The notes below the pieces were generated by a model. It ran no database searches and was not told the DNA's origin. It saw only the letters and a program-made list of their open reading frames with translations. A stretch of 64,000 bases of DNA from Brachynemurus nebulosus (taxonomy: Eukaryota; Arthropoda; Insecta; Neuroptera; Myrmeleontidae). A program made the position numbers and the translations under genes. Shown here one piece after another: positions 35,847 to 48,499 of this stretch. Positions within the stretch are counted from its first letter, which is position 1. Every line of letters starts with the position of its first letter. Location of the stretch: contig JAPWDM010000006.1 in assembly GCA_035578155.1 (NCBI GenBank), positions 13,470,305-13,534,304 on the forward strand. The letters are read 5' to 3'.

Positions 35847-38800
35847 ACTATAAATGAATGAAGCATAAATTCGACATCTTACCCGACAAGTATCTTTACC
35901 AGCTTCACCACCTGCACATATGAATGTTTTATGCAGTGAGAATTTGGGACCCAAGCGTGTTGTGCGTAAAGCACTCTGGCAACTCTGTCTGTCCACGACC
36001 GGCAATTCGATTTTCTTAAGTATGACTTGATATCGTCCTTCTTTACCTATAAACCATTTTTTTACTGTTTCTTTTTTAGCTAAATAAGATATTTAACTGT
36101 GTTTAAAATTAACAACATTTAACATAAATTTATTTTTGAAAATCGTTAATTTTCAATAAAGATTCAAATGACTGAATTCGCGCCATTTTTTTGAAACGAC
36201 GTCACAGTTTGTAAACAAACATATCGTATCGACTCTGATAATTTTCATCTGTAATATTCATGTTATGAATACAATCAAAGTTTTGAGGTTATAAAAATTA
36301 ATACTGACGTTTATTGTTTGCTTTCAAATTGTCATGTCAATACAATGAGCCGTTTTTTCGCCAAAATTTATTAAAAAATAAAAAAACGACTAAATGCTGT
36401 CGTTAATATTCCAAAAAAATTCTTACCAAATACATTTTTGCCCCAACCGCTTGCAAAACATTTAATATGGTCAAATTTTTTGCCTTGCTGTGGCAAACAT
36501 ACGGGCGATATGTGCTGATCGATTTGTACAGGAGATTCCAAAACAAGTAACGCTATGTCACTGTATAATGTTTTTGGATTAAAATTTGAATGACGTATAA
36601 TTTGTCGTACATTTCTCTCTTGATACGGAAGCGCTTCTTTTGTAGTTTGTGTATCCCATTCGCCAGCACGAATTTTTAACTCTTCCGCTGAGTGTCTTAA
36701 AAAAAAATAAATAAAAATAAACTTACATTCGTGGTACGAATAGAGAAAAAACTATTCTTTTTGTGATTTTTGTAGTTAATAGTTTAACCGGAAACAAGTT
36801 AGCGCCGAAAGTTGGAAAATCTTTTTGTTTTTTACATGGCTAAATTGCTCTATGCTATTTCTGTTATCAAAATCTTGTCAAATAATGCATTTTTATATAA
36901 TTTCTTTACATCAAAAAATTGCTCCCAATTTGCTCCATCTAATTTGAAAGTTAAATATGAATTTTTCTGAATAATAATTAAAATATATTAAAATAAAAAC
37001 GCCGTGAGCAGCGGGGCCCCATCACGGTAGTCGAATTTTCCCCTTCATCTTCGGTATTGAATATCTACAAGCGAAATGTGATTGAAAGTCTACAACCGAA
37101 TTGTCATTTTGTTGGTTTCAAAACTGGTGATGAGTGTTCGGCTGATCGAGGCTTTAAAAAAAGGTTTTAAGTATTTAAGGGCTGTATCTCAGTAAATTTC
37201 AATTTTGTGCCGAAAACAGGTAGCAGAAAAAAAGCCAACACAATTCGTACGAGGACATTCCTGCCCATGTTTATCCGCTAATTGCCTTTATGTTTTAGTT
37301 TTAAAAATTAAAAAAAGACCTTAAATAGTAAACTGGAAGGCCTTTATAAAGATATTTTTTCTTTCCAAAAAAATCCAAAATTTCTATTTTATAAATACTA
37401 AAAATCAAAAATTCCTAATTTATAAATAAACAGTGACTTTAATAACATTTTTAAATTACTTAATATGTATGTATTTCATTTGTCATAAAAGTAAGTTCAC
37501 TTTTTTTTAAATTTTTTAAAATTACTATTCGCCTACTTGTATTTAGAATAAACATAATGCTTTTAAAACACATTTAACAATAGCATTCAATTCCGATGTA
37601 AAAATGGGAGAAGTGGGGGGAAAAGTGATGCGGACTCCCTACAAGGTACTAGCTGGATACTAACTGAATACACGTACAAAATTTCAGCCCTCTAGGTTTC
37701 CTTATGGAGTCTCTAGACGTGTTAGAAAACAAGCAAAAAAATTAAGGAAATATTGGCGTAAAAATCGTGGGGGTAAGGGTTAAAAGTTGAAACCTCCAAA
37801 AAACAGTGTCTGGCTATTAGCTTAACCTGTACACCAAATTTCAGCCCTCTAGGTTTATTTGGGGAGATTTTGACCCGAACGAAACTGTTAAAAAACAAGA
37901 AAAATCATGTTCTTTTGGGTATAAAAATGGTAGGGGTAGGGGTTAAAAGTCGAGACCCCCAAAAGGCACCCCCTTGATACTAACTCAGTCCGAATACAAA
38001 ATTTCAGCCCTCTAGGTTTATTCGGGTGACCTGTGCGAGTGGTACAAACTTCGAAAACGTCGAAAATGCATGAAATTGTAGCTTAAAAATGAGGGGAGTG
38101 GGGGTAAAATATTAAAACCTCCAAAAAGCACAACCTAGGTACGAACTTTATCAACACACCAAATTTCAACCCTCTACGTTAATTCTGGGGGGCTGGGGGC
38201 CTGTTAGATCCAGCGAAAATCGTTTTTCCCCCCTCTACTCCCACCATATCATCCTAGGAAGCTGAATTTTGGATATGTTGTAGATAATTGACCGAAACAT
38301 TATTTAAAACCGGTTTGGAAAAGTTTTATTGCTTTTCCGCCCCCCACCACCCCCTTAAAGGTCGGGTCCGAAAAAAAATTTGCCCAAAATTTGACCCCAC
38401 TTTGATAGTATTGTTGTGCATCGGAATAAGCCCCACTTACCAAATTTCATCTCTTAACTTCCATAGGGGGGCCCTACACATATTAAAAGGTTGCGGGAAA
38501 ATATATATATATATATATATATATCAGACATCTGTTTTTTTTACATAATCGTGTTCTACGGGTCCGAAAACGGATAGCGCCCCTGGTCTCGCCTCTCGCA
38601 GCTCTTATCGTATAGACTGTATAAGTCTAATTTTTCGGAGAAAATTCGACTAAAAAATATTTACAATTAGGTTATGTATTATTAAAATATATAAGCAATC
38701 CAACATACCTTTTTTGTCGTTTGCATATATTTAAGGATAATTGAATTTTGACAGTTAAATAACATTATAAAAAAACAAAATATTTTAATAATTATTCAAA

Positions 38801-41800
38801 AACGTTAATATTTAGCTTTTAAATTAAATAGTGCAAATGGGGAGCAATTTATTAACGTAAAGAAATTATATAAAAAAGTATTATTTTGGGAGATTTTGAT
38901 AACTTAAATAACGGGAAAAATTTTTTTCTTTATAAATAACTAACTAAATAGTTAAGTTTCAGGTGAAGCAATTACTGATTTCAAAGAAGCAATTTGGGAG
39001 CATTTTAATCCTATAAAAAACAAAAAGATTTTTCAACTATCGGCGTTATCGAATTTATTATAAGTTACTATTAATTAATAATAATAAATTATTTAAATTA
39101 AATCTGAAAAATCAATAGTGAAGCAGTGTAAAACTAGGTTAGGTTAAATCGTTCCGTAATTTAGTTAAATTACTTAATTTGTGTTTACGTTTAAAACGAT
39201 AGTAAATTTAATATCTTTGTTTATTCATTTATTTAAAAAATATGTAAAATTATGTTAATTTTTTTTAACCAATATTCAATATATTTATCTAAATTAATAA
39301 TCTACGGCAAATTAGTGTATATATAATTGGGGTGAATAGGGACGCCTTCTGTTAAAGGCGGGCTAATAGACGCCAATGAGGGGTAAATAGAATCTGACGT
39401 ACCAAAGCTCATTAAAGTTTAAAGAATCAGTCACTATATTTCAAAAACTAACTTATCTTTTGAATTTACTTGCTTCATAAAAAGAAATTGTTTTAAATTT
39501 ATGACATTTTTTTTGTGGATTTCATTTCCTTTTCAAAAATATTAATATTTTTGTATTACTAAAATATCTAAAATTAAGTAAAATTATTTCCAAAGACAAT
39601 AAACCAAATCTATTAACTCAAACTATTTGACAAATAGAAAATCTGCCAGCCTTGTACAAATTTCTTATTAGTTCCCCATTTATACTTATTGCTTCCAAGA
39701 GCGGGGGGAATAGAAATTGACCATATTTTAGGTTAAATAAGAAAAGAAATATTCCATTTCATCTAGTATGTAAGGCAATATATAATAATTCATTCTATTT
39801 TACTTACTTATCCGTACAGTGTGCCGCTGTTAGAATCACTTGTGGATGTATTATAGCCCCACCACACTGAGCTAAATCGTCCTTCGAACTTGGTATCCAA
39901 TTCTTTTTCAAAACAGCCACCATCCATGGAAATTCACCGAACTCAGCCTCATCAACGTTGCCAGTTATATGGAAACCAACACCACGATCGTTACGAATAC
40001 CACATTTTATATCGGGTTTAGGTTCAGGTTCCGGTTCAGGTCTTCCGGGTTCCGGTGTAAACGGCGGTGATGTTGACGGTTCCAACGTGTTCGGGGGATC
40101 ACAACACACGTCCAAGTAATGGTCGCATTTACTCTCGCCAAATCTGTAATTGGTAAATTTATTTGTAAATATTTTATCGGTGTTTACATATTTTTGTTGG
40201 TGACTGTAGGATGTAAGATCAATCTAATGGTGTTTTAATTATCTCATTTAAACTATTGTCTATGAGTCTATTAATCTCTTGGTTACTAAATACTAAATAC
40301 TAATTCACGTGGAAATTTTTAGTATTTCCTTTTGTCAAGTGAATATTCGTATTTGTAATTAGCTACGCTTGTTTTGCGCCAGAACGTGTTTTTGTGCCAG
40401 ATTATCGCTGTAGGAGATCACAGTAGGTTTTATTACGAGTTATTAACACCTTAACAGTCATCGACGTCCTGAGACGTCAAGTGAAACCTTACTAACGCAC
40501 ACAGCACGTCGAAGGACGTCAACAATTCCATATAAAGTGTTTTATCATTATAGGTTATAATCGTTATGATGTTAATATGATTTTTCTGACCTTAATTTCC
40601 TAAATGTATTTTTTTTAATGTTTTCTGTTCTCGCATGTGGAAATTGGAAACGTTTTCCCCTACAAAGCAGCTCATAGTTCACTAAAAACACATTTTTACA
40701 ATTAATTCGAGAAAAGCTGACAACATAATTAATTTGAAACGTGCTAACGGATTGGAGGTTGGATTCAGTAACTGATTAAGGGCTGATATGTCAGTAATTA
40801 TGAATGATAGCCACAAAACCCCAATGGGAAAGGCCATTCCGTTCAAAGGTTCCAAAAAACCAAAATTTATTTTGCGTTTTGAGAGAAGTTTTTGGGAACA
40901 AAGTTGTTGCAAGTTGAAATTTCAAAAAATTATATTTTATAAATTTTTTCGAAATCTTGCTCCTAGTTCCGTCCCAGTGGGAAAGAACATATTTCAAGTT
41001 ACCCCGCCTCCACTGTTATACTATTTTGAAGAAAACTGATTGCCAATTAAAGATATGCACTAGTCCTAACTTACTGCAAAATTTCAAAAATTTTTCAACA
41101 ATGATAAGAAAAATAAAGGTCTTTGAAAAAAAAATACACTAAAAATTAAAAATTCTCCTAAATCACGTGATTTATGACAAATAACGAAGACCTTGCACCA
41201 CCTTCCATTCAAGTTGAATCGATTTTCACAAACTAAATTTAAATAAAGTCAAAAAAGGACAAAATTTTTACATTTTTTCCAAAATGTTAAACATAACGAT
41301 AACTTTAGAACCACTGAACAAAATGTAATCAAAGTTTATTCTTTTTCATTCTACGTATATAAAACTATTTTGAACCTAATAGATCTATTCCATCTCATAA
41401 TCCCAGAAATCTGTTTCGTTTAATTTATTCCATTTTTTATTTTTTTTGCTTTCTGCGTTTCCAAGATTCGGAGAAGACGGTATTTTCTCAAACTGGTTTG
41501 ATTATATGGACGGAAAAATAATACTGAAAAGTGACCTATATATGGAGTTTTTTTATATTTTTAACCTTTACTAATTTATAATTATAAATTATTTTAATGC
41601 GAAAACCTTGAAAAATGGTTTAACTGAAAAATTTGATGAATAATAAATTATTTATAAAGGTGTAAAAATTCATAATTTAATTAAAATTATTATTATAATC
41701 GGGGCTGGGAAAAATGGTTCATAGAAACCATTTAAAATAGAAAATGGAAAATGGTTTCCAAAAATGCATTTAAAATACAAAATGGTAAATGGTTTTGCTG

Positions 41801-44800
41801 AACATATTTAAACTCGAAAATGGAAAATAGTTATTTAAAATGGATTATAAAATGCAAAATGCTTTTTTCACAAAATGTTTATTCTATAAATTTTTTATCA
41901 TTATTTATATTAGGTATTTAAAAAAAAAAGTTAAAAAAATATCAAACTTACGGAAATTAAATGCATAAAAGCAGTCTTTTGAAGAAATTTTGTAAAATTT
42001 GCATGATATGAAAACGAAACTTAACTTTTCAAATATTGTTACTTAAAAATTTGTAAAATTTAATTCTGCCTTAACATATTGAAACCTTGACGACGCTACT
42101 ACTGCAACTTCTAAATAAAATTATGAAAATCATCTACTCGAAATACAAAAACATTTCTTATCGACGTGTCTTCAAGATAGTAGTACACAACTTGAGTGAG
42201 AAAAGTTTGAGAAAACAAATTTAACTCTAGTGACATTGCAACTCGAGTTATAAGAAATTTGAGTCAATTAAATCAACTTACATATAACTTACAATTTGTT
42301 AGACTTCAAGTCATTCAATTCAAGTTCTATAATTTATTAATATTGTATACACATAAATTTGAGTATACATGCATTTTCATTTTAAATGTAAAATGGATTC
42401 AAATTTCCATTTTAAATACAAAATGGAAAATGGTTTGACCGAACTAATTTAAAATAGAAAATGCAAAATGCCATTTCATATTTTAAATACATATTCAAAA
42501 TGAAATCATTTTAAATAATTCCCAGCCCTGATTATAATATGATTTCAACAAAAAAAATCGACTAGATTTTGAAGCTTCTAGCTCCATTTTCGAATTACTT
42601 ATACCTACGCAACGTACTAACTTATTCTTCGCCCGTTCTTTTGATTAAATAGGGGTACGCGGAGGACAAGGGGTTTGAGAATCTCTTGTATATAAATATA
42701 CCATAATATATACAATACTTAATATGCAGATCCCAGATATTCATATTTTAATATAAATACATATTTCGAAATTAAATTATGCAGAATATGTAAAAGGAAA
42801 TTTGAAATAAAAAAATAAATAACGATTGGTCACGTGAGTTTGACCATGAAACCAATAATTGATTTCATCTACCGTTTCAGTGTGAAGGTTAAAACAGATA
42901 GCACAGATAGCGCCAAATGAAATTCACTTTTCAAGTTTTTGAAAAGACAGAAGCAGTTAGACAGATTTAAATTGAAATAAAAAAAATCGATTCAAAAAAA
43001 AATCGGCTAAAAAAAATCGATTCTGTGAGATCGATCTGAAAAATCGAAATTTTGAAAAGTTTAATAAAATTAGCTGAAAATTTTTGTTTAAGGGACTTAC
43101 TTGATAGTACATAGGTAATATCGGTAATATCGTGTAAAAACGCCTTACATTATACGAGTATTTGTAAAGGCGATGAATGACTTAACTTTTCAATTATAAT
43201 TTTATAAAAAATAAGGCAATTGAATATGTAGGACGAATACCATGAATTGAACCAAGTTTATTCAAAAATTTCAAACAAATTGACAAAAAAATGTTTTCTA
43301 AATAAGTCGCTTTTGTGGGAAAGGGATCGTCGTTTGCACAGATACGTGGTCTCTTCCTTCCTTTTGTATTAATAGTCTGACTTATATAGAGCCATAGGAG
43401 GGATTCGTTGATATAACGAGTAAAAAGTGACAATTAACAATAGAGTTTTTGGTGTTTCATTTTAACACATGTTTCTTTGTAGAATTACGATTAAAATGAA
43501 GTTATTTTTGGAAAAAATTGGTTATCGATCTCTTACTTTTAATAATCGATTCAAATGAAAAAAATCGAAAAAAGAATCGATTTTTTAAGCTTCGATTAAT
43601 CGATTTTCGATTAATCGATTTAAAATCGACATCTCTAAGTTAGACTACTTAAAATCAGTACCGGTGTAACAGAAACTGATGTCTCTAGGTAAAGAAAAAT
43701 ATCATGTCACCTTTATTTACGCAGTTACATCGTCACTCGTACTTCGATTCGAATAGACTATTATACTGTCTTATATTCGATAACTTTTGTAATTATAAAT
43801 TATTCACCCAAGAACCTCCATATAATAGGGGGCGTAAACAACTGAAATTTAGGTTAGCCGAAAAATAGCAACAAGTAATTTCCCAAGCAGGAACGGTTTA
43901 ACCCACTTTGGAGCCTTTGTTGGGGCATACAAAAAATATAAAATAATAAACAAAACTAAATACTATGTGAAAAACTAAAATAAATTTGAAATACGGATTC
44001 AAATATTCAAAATAGACAGTAGGATCGGATCCTTTAAAAAACCGAGCACTAGCCATTTGTCTCATTTATCTATGCAATGATCCGGCACTGAGTGTTGATA
44101 TGTATCTGAATTACATTCTTGACCAAGTGGTCGGAATTCGGAAAACGACACTTCATATTACACGATTTAATATTATTCAAGTTAATGTACAAAATGATTC
44201 CGGGCTACTCGAATTCTATTTAAAATTAAACAATTGCTTTTAAACATTTCTCGAATGCTTAAAAAAATACTCAAAAAAGCTTATTCTGAAGTTCAATATA
44301 TATTTCGTAAACATAGCTTAACAATGAAAAATGACATAAGCAATCTCAAGTTCATTACAGGAAAATACCATAAGAGATTAAGAAATTTTTTTTCTAATTT
44401 ATTAACTGACAATGAGATCAATATCTATTATCTGTAGTATGTACGTACATGTAAAATTTCATGTTAATGTAGGAATTATGAGAGTTGTGACTTGTGACGG
44501 ACGCGGGACGAAACTTTAAAAATTTCAATCACGCATGTCCGACTTTGACAACTCTATCATGACAGTGATGACAGTATATGACATAAAAAACGTGACAAAC
44601 AAAAAAAAAATACATACCGTATATCAATAATTAAATTTCCGTCCATTGTTCCATCTTGATTAATTGTTTTCGAATCGGGATCACACAAATTGTATGGCAC
44701 ACAGATACATTTTGCGGCCGGTTTCGATGTCGGATCCGTCTGTTTGTCGTCACGCGACGTATTAAATACATCATCAATTGCTTTATCTACATCATCAGTC

Positions 44801-44862
44801 TGAGCGTAAATCTGTGCAACAATTACGGCCACAAACAGCGTGATTACAGTTAATCGTTTCAT
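35592..44862 (-). CDS. Clip-domain serine protease homologue (PPAF2-like), five coding exons
   Basis: Coding exons are 44862-44618, 40143-39808, 36695-36427, 36046-35883 and 35783-35592. All junctions are GT-AG and frame-preserving, giving 401 aa. The N-terminus [20 protein letters not shown] is a signal peptide. A clip domain follows (CICVPYNLC in exon 1; CDHYLDVCC in exon 2, across a phase-2 intron), then a Pro/Glu-rich linker and a chymotrypsin-like domain starting near [15 protein letters not shown] keeps the catalytic His (residue ~190) and SDIALL the Asp (~240). The serine motif reads GDGGSP, with Gly at ~341 in place of the nucleophilic Ser, so the protein should be inactive. Clip-domain homologues of this type act in haemolymph as cofactors for prophenoloxidase activation. 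The last intron contains a 30-bp A/T run. It is paralogous to the gene at 58230-59814. Confidence 0.93.
35811..35840. repeat. (T)30 tract in the last intron of the protease homologue
   Basis: About 30 T on the plus strand (A on the coding strand) inside the 99-bp intron 35784-35882. Confidence 0.9.
37560..38200 (+). repeat. Diverged ~160-bp tandem repeats in a protease-homologue intron
   Basis: About four units, each containing (C/A)AAATTTCAGCCCTCTAGGTT (near 37680, 37833, 38000 and, diverged, 38158) followed by a G-rich segment, and preceded by TACTAACT-like sequence. The unit lengths are 150-170 bp. It may be the tail of a retroelement or an old satellite. Confidence 0.6.
38498..38524. repeat. 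(TA)n microsatellite
   Basis: About 13 TA units in intron 2 of the five-exon protease homologue. Confidence 0.9.
39040..39420 (+). repeat. Dispersed GGGTGAATAG repeat, copy 3
   Basis: Contains CAATAGTGAAGCAGTG, CGTAATTTAGTTAAATTAC, GGGGTGAATAGGGACG and GAATCTGACGTACCA, aligning to copies 1 and 2. It lies in intron 2 of the five-exon protease homologue. Confidence 0.5.
41700..42530. mobile_element. hAT-type element with ATGG-rich interior
   Basis: 831 bp with ends CGGGGCTGGGAAAAATGG and CAGGGCTGGGAATTAT (read inward), flanked by a perfect 8-bp duplication ATTATAAT (41692-41699 and 42531-42538). The interior carries many AAAATGGAAAATGG-like motifs near both ends. Confidence 0.88.
42955..43640. 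mobile_element. hAT-like remnant with TAGAGATGTCG right end
   Basis: The right end reads CGACATCTCTA, with AATCGATT motifs inside both ends (43000-43060 and 43540-43625). AGTTAGAC occurs at both flanks, but the left terminus is degraded. Confidence 0.5.
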
Positions 44863-44872
44863 CTTTGAAATA

Positions 44873-45320
44873 CCTGAAATTGATAAGACTGAATAAACAA
44901 CACTTTTTACTTATTAAGACTGGCTGTATGTAATTGTTAATATTTCACTAATAAAAAATATTGATATAATTAAGGAAAAAATATTTTAAAAAACCCGTTT
45001 TGTTAGTTTATTAATTTTCTATGATTCCATTGATTTTTTGCGGGATAAATATTTTAAAAAAAATAATTTTCAAATTCTCAAAATGTTCGAAAAATTTCAA
45101 GTTGAAAAGGTTATCATTTAAATTGCAACAAACAAAGATAACCTAATTCTTAACAGTCACATTTAACACTGAAAACGTTTTTTTTTTTTTTAAATAAAAT
45201 GTTGTTTGTGAACTGAGAATTAAAAATTGTAATTACCCGTTTGTTTTGTGTTCAACAATGGAATTTCCAGTGCTACAGTGATTGGCAACAAAATGTACTT
45301 TTAACTGCACTGTATATAAA
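44873..45320 (-). promoter_or_regulatory. Probable 5' UTR intron and core promoter of the five-exon protease homologue
   Basis: An ATTTCAG acceptor at 44874 lies 11 bp before the ATG, so the 5' UTR is spliced. A matching donor (ACGG then GTAATT) is at 45236, giving a 363-bp intron. Upstream, the minus strand reads TTTATATACA (45320-45311), a TATA-like box, with an initiator-like TCACTG about 35 bp downstream. A GGAAATTCC sequence resembling an insect NF-kappaB (Rel) site lies in the short first exon (about 45261-45269). Splice signals are seen; promoter and Rel-site functions are inferred. Confidence 0.4.
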
Positions 45321-45797
45321 AATCTTATGTATGATAACGTGGATGAAGAAATAAATACAAAGAATTAGTAAATAAGTTTTTATATAGTGTGTTTAGTTAT
45401 ATAATTTATTCAAAAAGTACACAAATGTTTTATTAAACGTTCTAAACTAGAATAAACACTAATGTATTTAATAAGAATTTAATACGAAATTCTTTTCTTT
45501 TATTGGTATTCGATGACAAAAGGGTAAAATTATTTTGTCCGGTTAAGATACTAAAATATTCTTAGTATAATAGATATACAGGTTGTTTTAATAGGAAAAT
45601 CAGTTTTTACTCAGTCGTATATTGAATTATGTTCAAAAGGATTCTTGCAAAACCCTAAAAAAGTTGACCAATATTTAAAAACATTTTGATATAAAATATC
45701 AGAATTATTAACGGGATATTGATAACTGTGTGACGTAACTTCGTATTTTAGAAATTACAACTTCTAAGGAAACGCAAATAATTGAATAATTTATTTT

Positions 45798-46282
45798 TTA
45801 TTACTCATGAGGGAGAAGTACTAGCTTGGCGCACACATTTCTGTACGCAAAATAGCTGTTTGCCCACTGTACTCTTCCCGCATACTTTTTTGCGTGTGGA
45901 AAGTAACTTTCCACACGCAAATTGACAATAAAACACGCAAAATTTAATCAAAACACGCAAAGCCGCCTCTTAATTTTTCATTTAATAAATATTTCATAAT
46001 TATTTCTATAGAAACCATCAATAAAGTAATTTAAACGATAATTAATTCAGAAAAAAAAGACGAACACTTAAAAATATTATTTTAAAAAGAAATAAAAATG
46101 TCAAAATAGTGATAATAATAGAAAAAAGTATGTGAAATTCGTAATAAAAAATAGTATGTGCAACTCGTGCGGGATTGTCGATTGCCCCACTCAAGCGAAT
46201 GAGCGCACTCACTACGTTCGTGCGCACAACTTCGCTTTCGTGGGCAATCGACAATTTCCTGCACTTATTGCACAATATACTA
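45798..46282 (+). repeat. Hairpin-rich repeat, copy 2 (tandem with copy 3)
   Basis: A ~485-bp unit with the same two hairpins as copy 1 and a longer loop in the second. It is followed head-to-tail by copy 3. Relative to copy 1 it has an extra segment after the first hairpin, in which ACACGCAAA is repeated. Confidence 0.8.
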
Positions 46283-46774
46283 TTTTATTACTCATGCAGG
46301 AGAAATACTAACTTGGCGCACACATTTCTGTACGCAAAATAGCTGTTTGCCCACTGTACTCTTCCCGCATACTTTTTTGCGTGTGGAAAGTAACTTTCCA
46401 CACGCAAATTGACAATAAAACACGCAAAATTTAATCAAAACACGCAAAGCCGCCTCTTAATTTTTCATTTAATAAATATTTCATAATTATTTCTATAGAA
46501 ACCACCAACAAAGTAATTTAAACGATAATTAATTCAGAAAAAAAAGACGAACACTTAAAAATATTATTTTAAAAAGTAATAAAAATGTCAAAAATAGTAA
46601 TAATAATAGAAAAAAGTATGTGAAATTTGTAATAAAAAATAATATGTGCAACTCGTGCGGGATGGTCGATTGCCCCACTCAAGCGAATGAGCTCACTCAC
46701 TACGTTCGTACGCTCAACAACTTCGCTTTCGTGAGCAATTGACAATTTCCCGCACTTATTGCACAATATACTAT
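46283..46774 (+). repeat. Hairpin-rich repeat, copy 3
   Basis: A ~492-bp unit, highly similar to copy 2 and immediately adjacent to it. The first hairpin is perfectly conserved. Confidence 0.8.
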
Positions 46775-47465
46775 ATTCATTTCGTTAGATAATTAATATT
46801 TTGTAAAATTCGTCTTGTTTTTCGATTTTTATTTGTTTTCACAATAGACAAGTTTTCAATCGTCTTATGCAATAAATATTTAAGAATTACTTTATTTTAT
46901 TACTTGTATCTCGAATTTGACTGTATCTAAAATTTATTTTTAGACTATTTTAAAGTTTTTACAACTTTGATTACTGAAATAACATTTTAGCAGTGTATTT
47001 TTTATAACTGATTACTTATAATGTATAGAACCGAATTTACAAAAGAGCAGTAACTTACGGCGCGTGCCCCAGGATCTCCACACAATAGGGACCTCCTCAA
47101 AATTATTATATTCTTTTCTTTTTTGCTCATTAAGTGTATTTCTGGGAAAAAATAGAAAAATTTTATCGCCTTACAAAGGTCCCCCACATGAAGAGCACCC
47201 AGGGACCTCTCAAAGGTAAATTCGGCCCTGATAATCTACTAAAATTAATGATAAAACCATTCTTTGCAATACCTTTCAGCAAACTCTGATGGTAAAGTAA
47301 AAATATTAATCTAAATTTAAATTACATTTTAACTCCATACCAGTTTACATTTTTATTGATACATAATTCATAATTATTGCGGCAAATTTGGGCTAAAAAG
47401 GCTGCAAAATTTAGAATTTAAAGTTTTTTTTTTGGTCGTCACTTACTTTCTTTAGGAAAAAGTGT

Positions 47466-48499
47466 GTTAAGGTAGTTGGTCGATAAAACGATTTTTTCAA
47501 AGGATTTTAACGAAACTTTTCTAGATATTTATTTAATGCAAAACTAATAATACGAGCCCTTACCGAAAAAAAATTGACCATTCCAATTTTGAGAAAAACG
47601 ATTTCAAAGTTTTGTAATTTTAACACGGGTTCTTACGGGAAAACTATTTTTTTTTTAATAAAATGAAAACGTGTCAAAGGAATTTGATAAAAATTTAATA
47701 TGTTATTTAATACAAAGTTACAAACCATATTTAATAAGAAATAAAAATTATTGACCACTCCGTTTTTTAAATATAATTTAAAAACATATTTTACAACGTT
47801 TTTACAACGCTTTTTCAACAATTTTTTTAAATTGCTACAACATAAGCGCACGGAAATTGAAAAAAACAAGTGGTATACAAATATAATAACTGAAAAATAT
47901 TAATACATTATTTAATTTTTGATAAAAGAAAATTTTTTTGCTGAGATATACTTTTGTACCTCACTATCTCAGAGCAACTACGTTAAGATAGTTGGTCGAT
48001 AAAACGATTTTTTCAAAGGATTTTGGCGAAACTTCTCTAGATATTTTTTTAATCCAATACCAATAATACGAGCCCTTACCAAAAAAAAATTGATCACCCC
48101 AATTTTAAGAAAAACGATTTCAAAGGTTTGTAATTTTAACATAGGCTCTTATGGGAAAACTCAATTTTTTTTTTTGAATAAAATGAAAACGTGTCAAAGG
48201 AATTTGATAAAAATTTAATATGTTATTTAATACAAAGTTACAAACCATATTAAATAAGAAATGAAAATTATTCATTACGCCGTTTTCGAAATATAATTTA
48301 AAAACATCATTTTACAACATTTTTACAACGCTTTTTCAACAATTCTTTTAAATTGCTACAACATAAGCCAATGATTTACAAAAACAAATGATTTACAAAT
48401 ATAATAACTGAAGAATATTAATACATTATTTAATTTTTGATAAAAGAAAATTTTTTTGTTGAGCTGTACTTTTGCACCTGATTATCTCAGAGCAACTAC
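47466..48499 (+). repeat. Tandem duplication of a ~517-bp unit
   Basis: Unit 1 is 47466-47981 and unit 2 is 47982-48499. Both start GTTAAGRTAGTTGGTCGATA and end at an AGAGCAACTACG segment. Identity by eye is near 90%. The minus ORF at 47633-47869 exists only in unit 1. Confidence 0.85.

Larger units (their letters stand above)
36790..39055. repeat. Inverted repeat pair spanning intron 2
   Basis: The segment 36790-36925 (GCGCCGAAAGTTGG, CTTTTTGTTTTTTAC, GGAGCAATTT-like) recurs reverse-complemented at 38830-39055 (CAAAAAGATTTTTCAACTAT, CGGCGTTATC). The pair may be the two ends of a ~2.2-kb decayed element. Confidence 0.45.
36696..39807 (-). other. Intron 2 of the five-exon protease homologue
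   Basis: A 3.1-kb intron with a diverged tandem array (37560-38200), a (TA)n tract (38498-38524), an inverted repeat pair (36790-36925 with 38830-39055) and a dispersed repeat (39040-39420). The paralogous gene has no intron at this place. Confidence 0.8.
40144..44617 (-). other. Intron 1 of the five-exon protease homologue
   Basis: This 4.47-kb phase-2 intron splits the clip domain after the Asp-Ile-Arg segment. It carries a hAT-type element (41700-42530) and a hAT-like remnant (about 42955-43640). The stretch 40200-41690 contains overlapping ORFs on both strands (40682-41142) that look non-coding; 43640-44600 shows nothing recognisable. Confidence 0.8.

Noticed and set aside
40682..41142. 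Overlapping ORFs of 60-83 aa on both strands in a protease-homologue intron
   Set aside because: Opposite-strand overlap and lack of any motif; probably an old repeat.
46042..46766. Similar minus-strand ORFs MCNKC(R/G)KLSIAHESEVV in two neighbouring units
   Set aside because: They read through the hairpin-rich repeat. The similarity reflects tandem repeat identity, and the N-terminal parts lie in a stem-loop.
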